Shown here: piece after piece, positions 23,217 to 33,608 of the stretch
Position numbering within the stretch: position 1 is the stretch's first letter
Layout of the letters: each line of letters starts with the position of its first letter
Source of the DNA: Acanthamoeba sp. SK_2022b
Taxonomy: Eukaryota; Discosea; Longamoebia; Acanthamoebidae
DNA: 64,000 nt
Assembly (NCBI GenBank): GCA_027943245.1
Contig: JANDJZ010000011.1
Coordinates: 234,948-298,947 of the forward strand
Direction of reading: 5' to 3'
Notes under the pieces: model-generated
Databases searched by the model: none
What the model was told of the DNA's origin: nothing
Seen by the model: only the letters and a program-made list of their open reading frames with translations
Made by a program: the position numbers and the translations under genes

Positions 23217-26200
23217 GGTTATTCCCCTTCGCGACCAATCTTCATTCACCAAGTGGAGCCGAACCGTACGCCTTGCACTCCACAAACAAGGAAACACCAG
23301 ATACATCACCAACGACTACACAGTCATCATCAATGCTGTTGACAAACACGACATCAAAACCACCTCGGACCTCTTCAAAACTCTTGGCATAGAACCTGGC
23401 AACATCTCCATCACCCTCACATCCAACTCAATCTCCAGGGAAAAGTCCTCTACCACCTCCTCTTCTTCCTCAAGAGACAAGCCCGGTAAGTGCACTCCAA
23501 CCTTCGGGGATGCCACGAGCCTCGAGACTGCCTGGAAAATCTGCAAGGGGCGCAGAAAGACCTTCATCTTCATCTGCAGCACCATCGCGCCGGAGCTACT
23601 AGAAGACATCTCCAGTATGAGCAATGGCTGCCTGCTAGCTCTCTGGGTCGCGATCAACAATCGATATGGCAACAATGACGTTGCTCTCCAGACCGCCAGA
23701 CGTGACCTTGGCAAGCCCGACATCTACCTGTGTCGCCCAGGCGACACAGTACGCTCACTCTGGGCGTGCATCCAGGTGCTTGTCAATGTGCTGGCTGCCG
23801 ACACCAGAGGACACAAAATCTCCGAGCGCAGTCGCCTTGTCATCCTCGCTACCGCGCTGTGGGGCGTAAGCCCAGACTATGATGCCCAGTTCAACGCGCT
23901 GGCTGACGACGCACCAGCCAAGACCATTCTACGTGCCCTCGATCGCATCGAAGCCTCCCTCTCGGCTGCTCCCAGCCCCAATACCGTCCTCTACGCTGGA
24001 AAGCCGCATCGACCGGCTGACGACAGGCAATATCAGCCGCGTCACATGCAGCATCAGCATTATCCATTGCCAAGCGCCCACCCGCGCCAACAGACCACCG
24101 GGCCGCAGGCGCCAGGCCTACTGGATCCGCCCCCTCGTCGACAGGACCGCAAGTGGTGCTCACACCACAGGTCATCCGGCCACTCCCTGGAGGAGTGTCG
24201 AGAAGTCGTGCGCCTTCGATCGCAGACTCAGAATGGCCGCAGCTCTACGTTTGCTGCCATGACCACAGCAGCCGTCGCTGCAGCAGCCTCACTGCCCCCA
24301 CACACATCACAGGCAACCGCGTTCGCCACGATGACCACCACCGCCGCCGTCGCGCGCTCCTGCGACCACAACGCGTTCGCAGTAGCAGAGCCCACTGGGC
24401 ACCCTTATGGGGAGGCTGTGTTTGGCCCTGGTGCCCATGAGAACACGGCGTCCTCCAAGGCAGCCAGCAATAAACAACACTCCATCTACTCTGTTTTTTC
24501 CACCAGCCACTCTGGCTACCTCCCCATCATCGCCAACACCAGGGCTACTCAGCACACCACCAACCGTTGTGACCTGCTCCATGACTTTCGGCCACTCCCC
24601 ACCCCCTCTCGACTCATGTGCGCTGACGGCGGGTACATCGACTGCATCGGTCATGGCACTCTTCGTGGCGTCACTGTCATCAATGGCGTGCCCAGTGGCG
24701 TGATCCTGAGCAATGTCACCTACGTTCCAGCTGCGTCGCACACTCTTCTGTCTCCACAACAGCTTCTGGACACTGGCTACCACGTGGGTTTCCATCAGCG
24801 TGATGGTTTCTCGTTCTCCCGAGACGGCCTTACCTGCCTTCGTAGCCATCGTGTCGACAACCTCTACCACTTCGACATCGCGTTCACAGCTGCACCTCCT
24901 ACAAGCGCCACCACACTATCCGCTGCACACACGCCTCTCTCTCGATCTGGTCCACCAATGGCTTGGACACATCAGCGAGGAGCGCTGCTGTCAGTTTGTC
25001 TGACAGTCCATCAACCTCAGCGAGCACAAGAAGTGCGCCATCTTGTCCACACAGCTCTCGCCCATGTGCGAGGTATGTCTCATTGGTAAGTCCACCGCAC
25101 ATAGGATCAACTGGGCGCCACACACCGTCAGCGCCGTCTGGGGGCGCTACCCTGGCGACCTAATATCCTTGGATCTCATTGGGCCCATGCGCCACCGCTC
25201 GGTCCGGGGACATGTCTACCTTCTCACAGTCACAGACTCATACTCTTGTATGCACTTCGTGCGCCCCCTACCCAACAAGTCGTCAGCAGTCATCAGCGCG
25301 GCTCTTAAGGTGATCGCCATCACATTTCCCCCTTCCCTGCAGATCCATCACATGAGGCTCAACAACGCCAAGGAGCTCAACACGCTTGTGGGGCAGTGGA
25401 TCATCGACGTTGGCGGCAAGCGCGAGCCCACACCACCCTACACCTCCGAGTACAACGGTGTCGATGAGCATTTCAATCAAGAGGTCATGGCCAGGGCACG
25501 TTGCCTCCTCTTTGACGTGCGCCTGCCCAGCAAATGGTGGGCCAAAGCCGCTTGCCACGCCTGCGACGTCATCAACGTGTCGCCCACGTGGTCCAACCTG
25601 AATGGCGCCTCGCTGTATCTCCTCTGGCATGGCACCCCACCGCCATCGTGGCACCTTCGGGTCTTCAGCGCACTGGGTATGATGAGGCTACACGCACACG
25701 AGCAACACAAGACCTCTGCTCAATCAATACCTGTTCGCTTCCTGGGAACTGTGGACTACTTGTCCTCCACCTACCGTGTGTTCATGATTGGCCAGAAGCG
25801 AGTGGTCGACAACATCATCTTCGACAAGTGCACAGACTCACGCCCACCCGACTACCAGGTGGACACGCCGGCTACCCTCTCCTACACACCACTCTTCGAT
25901 GTGGACAATGGGTTGGACCCAGTGCTGGTGGCGCCTGTCCACTCGCCTGAACCTGCAGAGCTGCCTGCCATAGCACCCAGCCTGACCGCGCTGAATACGG
26001 CCACATTGGATGGCACACCTCCGGAGTCGCAGGGCAACGCATGGGAACACACACCATCCAACGATCCCACTGCTACATTGGCCGCAACAGGCAGCATCAC
26101 GCATGCTACTCACACTCCTGCGTCTGCCCCTGAGCCACACATCCTCACGTCTTCCTGGGGCGCACACACCTTGGGCAGCAAGCAGGTGGAAAGAGCTGTG

Positions 26201-28036
26201 GCTGCCAGCGCCAAACATGGAGGGGTGGTCATTGCGCACACGCGATCTGGCTGTAACGTGCGGCGGCCCACCAAGTACGCCAAAGACTCAACGTTCAGCC
26301 TGTCCGCTAAGGACATCCTGAGTCTCGTTTCGTCTCTCCCACGACCAACGCATGAAACCAACACAGCGCTGCAGCTCAGTTGCATGGCCCACAAGCTAGA
26401 ACATGCACAGCACACGACCTTTGTTCCCTGTACGCTCAAGGAGGTCCTCAAGTCTGACGCCAAAGACAAGTGGCTCGCCACCATGCGCGACAAGATCCAG
26501 GCGCTAATAAGCAATGACATGTTTGAACTTGTCGACCTACCACCAGGTCGCAAAGCCATCAGCACCCAGTGGGTGCTGAAGCTCAAGCCTGGCGATGTCT
26601 ACAAGGCCCATTTCGTTGTACGCGGCTTCTCCCAAAAGGCTGGGATTGACTTCAACAACACGTATGCACCCGTTGTCTGACTTGAGAATCTGTGGCTTCT
26701 GCTGGCATACGCGGTGATGAGCGGCTTTGTCGTGCACTTGATGGATATCAACAACGCGTTTCTCCAGGCGAATCTACACGAAGAGGTCTACGTCACGCAA
26801 CCTGAAGGTTTCATCGATGCCAACCATCCACACCGCGTACTACGCCTCAAGCACATGCTCTACGGACTCAAGCAGGCCCCTCTTGCATGGAATCGGACCT
26901 TGGACGCCTTCCTCACCAACATTGGCTTCAGCGCTGCCTCAGCTGATCCCTGTCTGTACACGCTTCACAACCACTCCACAGCAAGCAAGGGCGACAAGAG
27001 CGCATACAACCCCAAGCTGCACACCATCTTCATCAACTCAGACACCACTGGCAAGCCTCACATCATCCTGTCCATATATGTGGATGACCTTCTAATCGTC
27101 GGACTTCCCAGTAACGTCAACATCGTCAAAGAGCAGCTGCGGAGGCGGTTCCAGATCAAGGACTTTGGCCCAGTAACCACCATTCTTGGCATCGACGTAA
27201 ATTACAACACCGAGGCGGGACAACTTGACATCTCTCAGAAGCAGAAGATCATCGACCTCGCCCGCGAGTTCGACGTCCTCCACCGCAAGCCCCTCGGATG
27301 CCCACTTCCAGCAGGCACACATCTGTGTGTGATCGAGCGCACTCCGCCAACGCATGCGTCCCTCAAGTTCCGCCGTCTGGTCGGGGCACTACTGTACATC
27401 GCACTAGCAACTTGCCCCGACATCCTTCACGCGGTTGTCTACCTCTCCCGGTTCGTCTGCGCCTTCGATCAAACCCACTTCGATGCCGCCAAGCAGGTGC
27501 TGCAATATCTACATGGCACGCGCACGCAATCCGTACACTACACACGACAAAGCAGCTATGCCCAGCTGGTCATCCACTGCGATGCCAGCTACAGCACCGA
27601 CCTGCTTACAGCGAAATCCTACTTGGGTAACATCATCATGTGGGCTGGCGGTCCCATCGCATGGTGGTCACGGCTGCAAAAGACCATAGCGCTATCCACA
27701 GCAGAGGCCAAACTGGCCGTGGTCACCGACGCAGCTCATCAAGCGCTATACCTGTGACGACTACTACCAGCACTCGGCTTCAATCTACAACAACCGACTC
27801 AGATCTTCAACGACAATCAATCAGCCATCACAATCGTACACAAACCAGTCTTTGTGTGGCCAAAACGACTTAAGCATGTCACTATTCGACACGCCTTCAT
27901 CTACGACCACATCCTACGCGAAGACATCTCCGTCAACTACGTCCTGAGTAACGAAAATCTGGCAGACTTCCTCACAAAACACGTGCCTACACCCAAGCTC
28001 AAGCGCGACAAACGGGCTCTCAACCTCTCAGCTTAA
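23217..28036 (+). pseudogene. Element 2 gag-pol, broken by three TGA codons and a frameshift
   Basis: Gag occupies about 23217-24250 and includes a C-x2-H-x4-H-x4-C zinc knuckle (CSHHRSSGHSLEEC). The protease follows near 24500, with N-T-R (24535-24543) where D-T-G is expected. Between about 24900 and 24960 the frame moves from frame 1 to frame 2. The GAG-pre-integrase (LVHQWLGHISEERC), integrase (SLDLIGPM, EYNGVDEHFN), RT (MDINNAFLQ, SIYVDDLLIVG) and RNase H (HCDASY, LSTAEAK) then continue in frame 2 to TAA at 28034. In-frame TGA codons at 25001, 26678 and 27755 each stand where Arg (CGA) fits the family, for example APVV-R-LENL at 26678. RT keeps YVDD. Confidence 0.88.
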
Positions 28037-28060
28037 ATTACTCTCAATTCTGGGGGGGAG

Positions 28061-28208
28061 TGTTGGACGCTTATAATCTCGAGTATTCCCACTTTATTCT
28101 CCTCACACGGATATTTATTCGTTACGTCTCTCAAATATATTCTTCACCCTTTTTCTCCTCCTCACTCGCACACCCACGGCTTTCTCTCTCTCTCTTCGCC
28201 TTCCAACA
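28061..28208 (+). repeat. 3' LTR of element 2
   Basis: 148 bases, same as 23069-23216 except C at 28167. It is preceded by the polypurine tract and followed by the CTTAT duplication (28209-28213). Confidence 0.95.
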
Positions 28209-28213
28209 CTTAT

Positions 28214-28239
28214 AGAGTTGACGGTGGTCAGCTCTAACA
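28214..28239 (-). repeat. 5' LTR of element 1, outer part
   Basis: Continues the LTR broken at 23068. On the minus strand it begins TGTTAGAGCT, the same LTR start as at 31661. It is followed at 28240-28244 by CATAC, the inverted copy of the GTATG target duplication. Confidence 0.85.
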
Positions 28240-28629
28240 CATACAGTAGAATGGAGTGTGCAGAAAAAAGTAACAATGAGGTATACTTTTTAGAGGCTGT
28301 AAGCACTGAAGATGCATAGCCAGGATGATGCTGGAGGGTGGAGAAGGAGGCAGTTATATTGAGCATATCACAGCCATCCAGGCTCTTGACTAAAAAGCCA
28401 AGAAGCCAGCTGATGAAAAGTCAATGGAGGTCCAAAAAATGGAGGGTCGTTTTTTGTGTTGTGAAAATGAAGTTAAATTTACAGCAAACACCAATGCAAT
28501 GATAGAATTTTGGAAGTTCCCAGTTTCAGGAGATGTAGGGCCATACAGGGGTTTCTCTCCCTTGCTTTTTTGTCATAGTGTCACATTAATAGTAAAATGT
28601 ACTTGCCTTGGGGTTGAGTTTGATTCATT
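28240..28629. other. Inverted flank of element 1, AT-rich repeat
   Basis: No gene. This is the original left flank of element 1, now inverted and trapped between its halves. A stretch at about 28434-28481 (AAAATGGAGGGTC ... GTTAAATTTAC) recurs, inverted and diverged, at about 45006-45053, and GTTTCTCTCCCTT at about 28554 recurs near 44912. So the flank belongs to a dispersed AT-rich repeat. Confidence 0.6.
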
Positions 28630-31600
28630 ACTGTGGCAGATGTGCCCACCATCGGGGCCAACCCCTCTCTGCCACTTCGTAAAGCCAAGACTAGGCTCTC
28701 CTATGACAAGCTCCATCAACAACTTGGCCATGCCAGCAAGGACCGCCTTTGCAAGGCAGCCACTGAGTCAGCCAACATCGAGCTTGACCACACTACGACA
28801 CTCAGCCCATGCATCGCTTGCATCAAGGGCAAGCACCATCGTGTGCCAATTGGGACGGGACCTACTCAGCATGCCACTTGTGTCTGGGAGCTCATGCCCA
28901 CCAATGTGTGTGGTCCCTTCCCAAAGGAGTCTTTTCAAGGGAAAAGATACTTCGTCTCCTTCATCAACAACTTCTCCCACTTTGCTGTCGTCTTCCTCAT
29001 CCAGAAGAAGAGCAAGGTTCTCACGATGCTCAAGCTCTTCATGAAGACAGTACTACCAGCCAATGCTCCCTTCCAAGTACTACGTTCTGACAACAGCGGC
29101 AAGTACTGCAGCAACGAGTTTGCAGACTACCTGCGAACCATCAGTGTCACCTTCCAGCCTGCTCCAGCCTACACACCACAGTACAACAGCATCACTGAGC
29201 GGTTCAACCACACCATCATCGAGATGGCGCGCACCATGCTGTTTGCCGCAGACCTTGCCAAGGCCTTCTGGGGAGAGGCCATCACACATGCTGTCGACAT
29301 CAACAACCATCTGCCGACCTGCTCCAACCGCAACCTATCACCTCTTCAGGTGATCAATGGAATGAAGCCAAGGCTCAGCATCTTCCATCCATTCGGTGCC
29401 CACTGCTACCTCCTCAAGCAAGGCAATCAGAAGCCAAACAAGCTGGCCTCTCAATCCAACAAGGCCATGTACCTCAGGACTCAGGCCAACACAGATATGT
29501 ACCGCCTTTGGGTCCCGGCGTCTCAAACCATCACTGTATCATGCAACATCATCTTCTTGCCAGATTGCATCAACACTTGTCTGGATCATCTCTCAGACAG
29601 TGACAGCGACAACAACGACCCTGAGCCCATTCAACACATCCCCAACAAGCCAGCCTTGAGGGGCACCAATGCTGCTCTCAACAAGTCATGCCTGCCAGGT
29701 CTAGACAAGACCTTCGAAGACAGTGAGCCCTCGTCCCCCTTCATCAAGCCAGAGTTTGACAGTGATGAAGATGATGGTGAGGCTGAATGGGCGATAGACA
29801 ATATGTCACCCTCAACCTCATCATCATCATTGTCATTTGTGGCCGAAATCCCAGTCACTACCACTTTGAAGTCATCCTCACCCACAACCAAGCAGCCTCA
29901 CTATGTGAAGAGGACTCACAAAGGAGTACCTCAGCTCCCTCCTGCTCCACCTCCTCCATCAACTGCAGCTCCAAGGCGCTCCACACGCATGACCAAGGGG
30001 CGCCCAGCAGAGCGCTATGACAATCTTCATCTCTCTGAGCAGCTCTCCCACAACACTCCTCACAACTTCAAGGAGGCCATTGTGTCTCAGCACGCCCCAC
30101 ACTGGCGCAGAGCGATGGAAGAAGAGCACAACGCCCTTTGCTGCAATGGGACCTATGTGCTCGTGCCTCTACCACTGACCTGCAAGGCTGTGGGCACATG
30201 CTGGGTCTACAAGATCAAGCAACGTGCTGATGGCTCCATCGAGCACTACAAGGCGTGTCTGGTCACCAAGGGCTATGCGCAGAAACATGGCATCAACTAT
30301 GATGAGATGTTTGCACCCGTTGTCCGGCTTGAGAACCTGCGCATGCTCCTCAGCCTTGTGACTCTCTACAACCTTGAGATTGACCAGATCAATGTCGACT
30401 CGGCGTTCCTCCAGGCCAACATCAATGGTCAAATCTACATCACACAGCCAGAGGGGTTCGTCTCAAAAGAACACCCTGACTACGTGTGCCTGCTGAAGAA
30501 GAGTCTTTATGGGCTCAAGCAGGCCCCGTTGCTCTGGAACTGCACCTTTGATGCACACATGAAGGCGCTCAACTTTGTGCCACTTGAGGCTGATCCCTGC
30601 ATCTACATCAGGCACACACAGGGCGATCAACTGCCAACGATAGTGTCTGTCTACATTGACAACTGCCTCCTGATTGGGTCATGCACACATGTTGACCAGA
30701 TCAAGAGAGAGATCACAGCCAAGATGCAGATCAAGGACCTTAAAGCTGTGAGCTCCATCCTCAGTATCGAAGTGCTGCACGATCAACGTACCCACACTCT
30801 CCAACTTCGCCAGCAGGGCCACATCAAGAACATCCTCAAGAAGTTCAATATGAACAACTCTAAGGCTGCTCCGACCCTGATGGTCCATGGCCTCTCGCTA
30901 TCCAAGCTGGAGCAGACGCCCACAGCCTGTAAGGATATTCCTTACAGGCAGGCGGTCGGCTTGCTCCTCTATCTGGCACTCACATCCAGACGCGACATTG
31001 CCTTTGCAGTCAACATGCTCAGTCACCATGTTGATGCCTTCAACAATGAACACTGGGGCGCCATCAAACATGTCCTTTGTTACCTCAATGGCACGCACAA
31101 CCTGACCATCACCTACAGTCGCAGACACGCCAGACTCGTGGCCATCAACCAGCGCCAGTCACTACACCTACCTGTCGGCTACTCTGATGCCAACTGGGGC
31201 GGCAACAAGATTGACTGCAAGTCTGTGTCTGGCTACGTCTTCATACTCAGTGGCGGCCTGATCATGTGGCTGGCATGGAGCCAGTCCACGGTCACTCTGT
31301 CCTCCACTGAGGCAGAACTGACTTCTCTCTCCAAGGCTGCCAAGCAGGCACTCTACATGAGGCACCTGATGCAGCAGCTCAGGTTTGGCAATGTGAAGCT
31401 TCTCTTGCACAACAACAACCAGAGTGCACTTCACCTCATGACCCAGCCGATCCATGCGTTCCACGCCCAGATGAAGCACTACAACATCAAGCTCACCCAT
31501 CTGCACAATTCCATCGCTCTTGGGCACCTCTTCCTTCACTACTGCCCAACTGAGTACATGCTGGCTGATGTACTCACAAAGGCACTCCCCATCGCTCACT

Positions 31601-31638
31601 TCTCTGAGCTCAAGGCCATCCTCAGCCTCAGTGCCTAA
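28630..31638 (+). pseudogene. Element 1 integrase-RT-RNase H half, open frame but catalytically damaged
   Basis: An uninterrupted reading frame of 1,001 codons from 28633. It has the GAG-pre-integrase (YDKLHQQLGHAS, CIACIKGKHH), integrase, chromodomain-less C-terminal linker, RT (FAPVVRLENL, YGLKQAP) and RNase H (STEAELTSL). Several invariant residues are changed by G-to-A or C-to-T at what would have been CpG: integrase first Asp to Asn (28903-28905), IDDF to INNF (28966-28971), DNGGE to DNSGK near 29090, RT YxDD to YIDN (30661-30663), RNase H DAD to DAN (31192-31194). It lacks gag and protease because those lie inverted at 21200-22660. The family length for gag-pol is about 1,400 codons. 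Confidence 0.88.
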
Positions 31639-31660
31639 ACACATCTCCACTGGAGGGGCA

Positions 31661-32034
31661 TGTTAGAGCTTACCACCATTGACTCTATAAGACAAACAAG
31701 TGTATTAAAGAAACCTGCAGAGAAACAATAGTTTCTCTGCAGGTATATTTTAGGTAACGACCCTCAGCGGAAATGCTGAGTTACAACAACAGATGGCAGT
31801 GACACTCTCAAGTGACTACCAGACGGCCATCCTTCTACATCCAGTAGAGTGCACAGATGGCACTCTACTCAGCAACACCCAAACAGATGGCACTGCCTTG
31901 CAGTGCCATCATCACCACGCAACACGCGCCCACAACCACACATACTTAACTGCATACTTCTCTTTGTAACAGTATTGGTTCCTCACACAATAAACCCCCT
32001 CTTCCTCTACTACATAGCCTCGTTCACCGCAACA
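31661..32034 (+). repeat. 3' LTR of element 1
   Basis: 374 bases from TGTTAGAGCT to CCGCAACA, preceded by a purine-rich tract (GGAGGGGCA, 31652-31660) and followed by the GTATG target duplication. Inside lies a 13-base inverted repeat (CCTGCAGAGAAAC and GTTTCTCTGCAGG, about 31713-31743) separated by four bases. The 5' LTR has only one arm of it. Confidence 0.9.
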
Positions 32035-32362
32035 GTATGGTAGTTTCTCAGAGGCGCTACTCTACCTCCACCCTTATGCTTGTCCTTGCCAACTCATTTT
32101 GGCTCATTTTCTCCTCCCAGCACTGCCCTCCTGCACCAGACCGATGCTTGTACCATTGTGGCTACATGAGCAGTGTTCCTGCAGCTCCTTTACCACACAC
32201 CTGCCATCACTGCATGAAGCCAACCAACTGCTTTTCTGATGCATGCTCCCTCAGTGCCCTGACTCAGAGAGCATTGTTTGATCTGCCTCTTATGATTGGA
32301 TTTTGACATGCATTGCCATTGTTTTCTTTTTTTTTGCCAGTTCCCATCCGCTGTAGCAAGCG
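32035..32362. other. Right flank of element 1, no gene
   Basis: The GTATG target duplication, then repeat-derived sequence up to a T-rich stretch at about 32325-32338. A segment near 32150-32200 is related, in reverse orientation, to 20810-20860. The 3' end of the next gene starts at 32363, so the repeat block stops within a few tens of bases of its stop codon. Confidence 0.55.
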
Positions 32363-33470
32363 TCACTTGGGCAAAATGCTGAACACTTGTCCCCAATGGT
32401 CAGACCACTCAGCTCCACGCTCCTGTTTGATGAGCTCGACGTGTTCTACGACGAGCGACATGAAGCTGATGCCTTCGTCGCACACACCATCTAAAGCCCA
32501 GCCATAGTCAATGCGCCCTCGCTCTTGCCACATGACCAACGAGTTCTGTTCGTAATCGTAGGTGAAATGTTTGTCGCCCTTTGCTCCGCTCTGTCGAGCG
32601 TACTCTTCATAGAGATCTCTGCCTCCTGATGCAGGAGTAAGCACACGCCCAAGAGGATAGAGAACGTGATTTACTTACCAAGTAGCTTCTTCAACTTTCT
32701 GTAGCTGTTCTCGGTTGCGGCAATGTTGAAGTCTCCCACAAGCATCACCCCCATCTGTCTTATATCGACTTGATCACGTAACTCCTCGCATAAACTTACC
32801 AGAAACTGGTGGAAGTGAGTGACGGGCCATGCCAGCCACCGGTTTGCCAAGCAAGCTGTGCACCCACCTGTCGCAGCTCTCGGATCTGCGCAATCTTGGA
32901 ATCGGGATCCATCGGGTCAAGATGCGTGTTAAGGAAGAGCAGGTGGCGTCCATCACCCCAACGCGAGCTCATGTCCAGCACGGCCGCCGTCACACCCTTC
33001 TTGGACTTCGTCTCGCTTACACTAAATGTGTGCCGGCGCCAAATAACACAAGGCAGGTCCTGAAAAAAAAAACAAAAAACTTTAAAGCGTGCAGCCTCCC
33101 TTCCGTGAAGAGGCAGTTGTACCTTGCGCTGCGCAAACCAGAGGCCGCCGTTGTAGTTGTAGGTGAAGCGGAGGGTATCAAGCACAGAGGGAATGCCCAG
33201 GCCAAGTCCCCACGACCCCGTGCTCTGGCAGCCGTCAGCTATATCATGAGTGAGGCGGAGGGCGGCATCGAGCTTGTCCACCTGACTCCCCCACACTTCT
33301 TGCAGCGCCACCACGTCGTGCCTCCGCGCCTCGGCCCCGATGTTCGCCGCCCTAAGGTGCTGGTTGGTGCAGGACTTGTTGGCCGACGTGACAGCCACCA
33401 TCACGCTCGGTAGCAGGTATGTGTTGTGTGTGTAGACCCTGATAACTTCAGACCTGGCCACCTTCTCCAT
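32363..33470 (-). CDS. Endonuclease/exonuclease/phosphatase-family phosphodiesterase, nSMase-like
   Basis: Mg-dependent phosphodiesterase fold shared by DNase I, AP endonuclease and neutral sphingomyelinase. Four exons: 33470-33123, 33059-32868, 32805-32679 and about 32634-32363. Motifs in order: RVYTHNTYLLPS near the start, VVALQEVWG (metal-binding Glu), FLNTHLDP, LVGDFNIAATE (Asp/Asn of the active site), GRIDYGWAL and C-terminal SDHWGQVFSI (catalytic Asp-His). All key positions of the family are visible, so the enzyme should be active. The overall order and the THLDP form are closest to secreted or neutral sphingomyelinases, which is a moderate inference. Start chosen at the first ATG (33470); no signal peptide follows it. 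The stop TGA is just 24 bases from the edge of the repeat block. Confidence 0.75.
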
Positions 33471-33608
33471 TGCTGTCCCGTTTCTATTGTAAGCGCCCAA
33501 GGCCCGGTGCACTTTTATGTTTTCGGTTAAGCTTAGCCCACCCTACTTAAGGAGGCGGTACCCAGGAGCCGAAATAACAGGGCGGGTGTACACCAACCGG
33601 CGCTGGCC

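Larger units (their letters stand above)
23069..28208 (+). mobile_element. Element 2: nested Ty1/copia retrotransposon, young but inactivated
   Basis: A 5,140-base element with 148-base LTRs (TGTTGG to CCAACA), a 5-base target duplication and the domain order gag, protease, integrase, RT, RNase H, which defines Ty1/copia. The two LTRs differ at one position only, T at 23175 against C at 28167, and that site is a CpG in the 3' copy. A G-rich polypurine tract (GGGGGGGAG) abuts the 3' LTR at 28052-28060. After the 5' LTR the sequence GGTTATTCCCC shares only its first six bases with a half-tRNA-Met PBS. Confidence 0.92.
21200..32039. mobile_element. Composite locus: inverted-split copia element with nested copia element
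   Basis: Element 1 is one Ty1/copia retrotransposon in two pieces. Its 5' half (LTR, PBS, gag, zinc knuckle, protease) lies on the minus strand, running from 28239 down to about 21200. Its 3' half (GAG-pre-integrase, integrase, RT, RNase H, LTR) lies on the plus strand at about 28630-32034. The two halves end at the same point of the polyprotein. The target duplication GTATG follows the 3' LTR at 32035-32039, and its reverse complement CATAC abuts the 5' LTR at 28240-28244. That is exactly what one insertion followed by inversion of roughly 21200-28630 predicts. Element 2 (23069-28208) is inserted inside the 5' LTR of element 1. Confidence 0.85.

Noticed and set aside
24535..24543. N-T-R-A in both copia proteases as a possible new active-site type
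   Set aside because: Retropepsins need D-T/S-G. Both changes are single CpG to CpA transitions and the same elements carry many other CpG changes, so shared decay is simpler than a new catalytic site.
25001..27757. TGA recoding or programmed read-through in element 2
   Set aside because: All three TGA codons fit CGA to TGA at CpG, the frame is also shifted near 24900-24960, and host genes here use TGA as a normal stop.
21200..32034. Two independent, oppositely oriented truncated copia copies
   Set aside because: The shared breakpoint in the polyprotein and the matching GTATG/CATAC duplication fit one insertion plus inversion much better.
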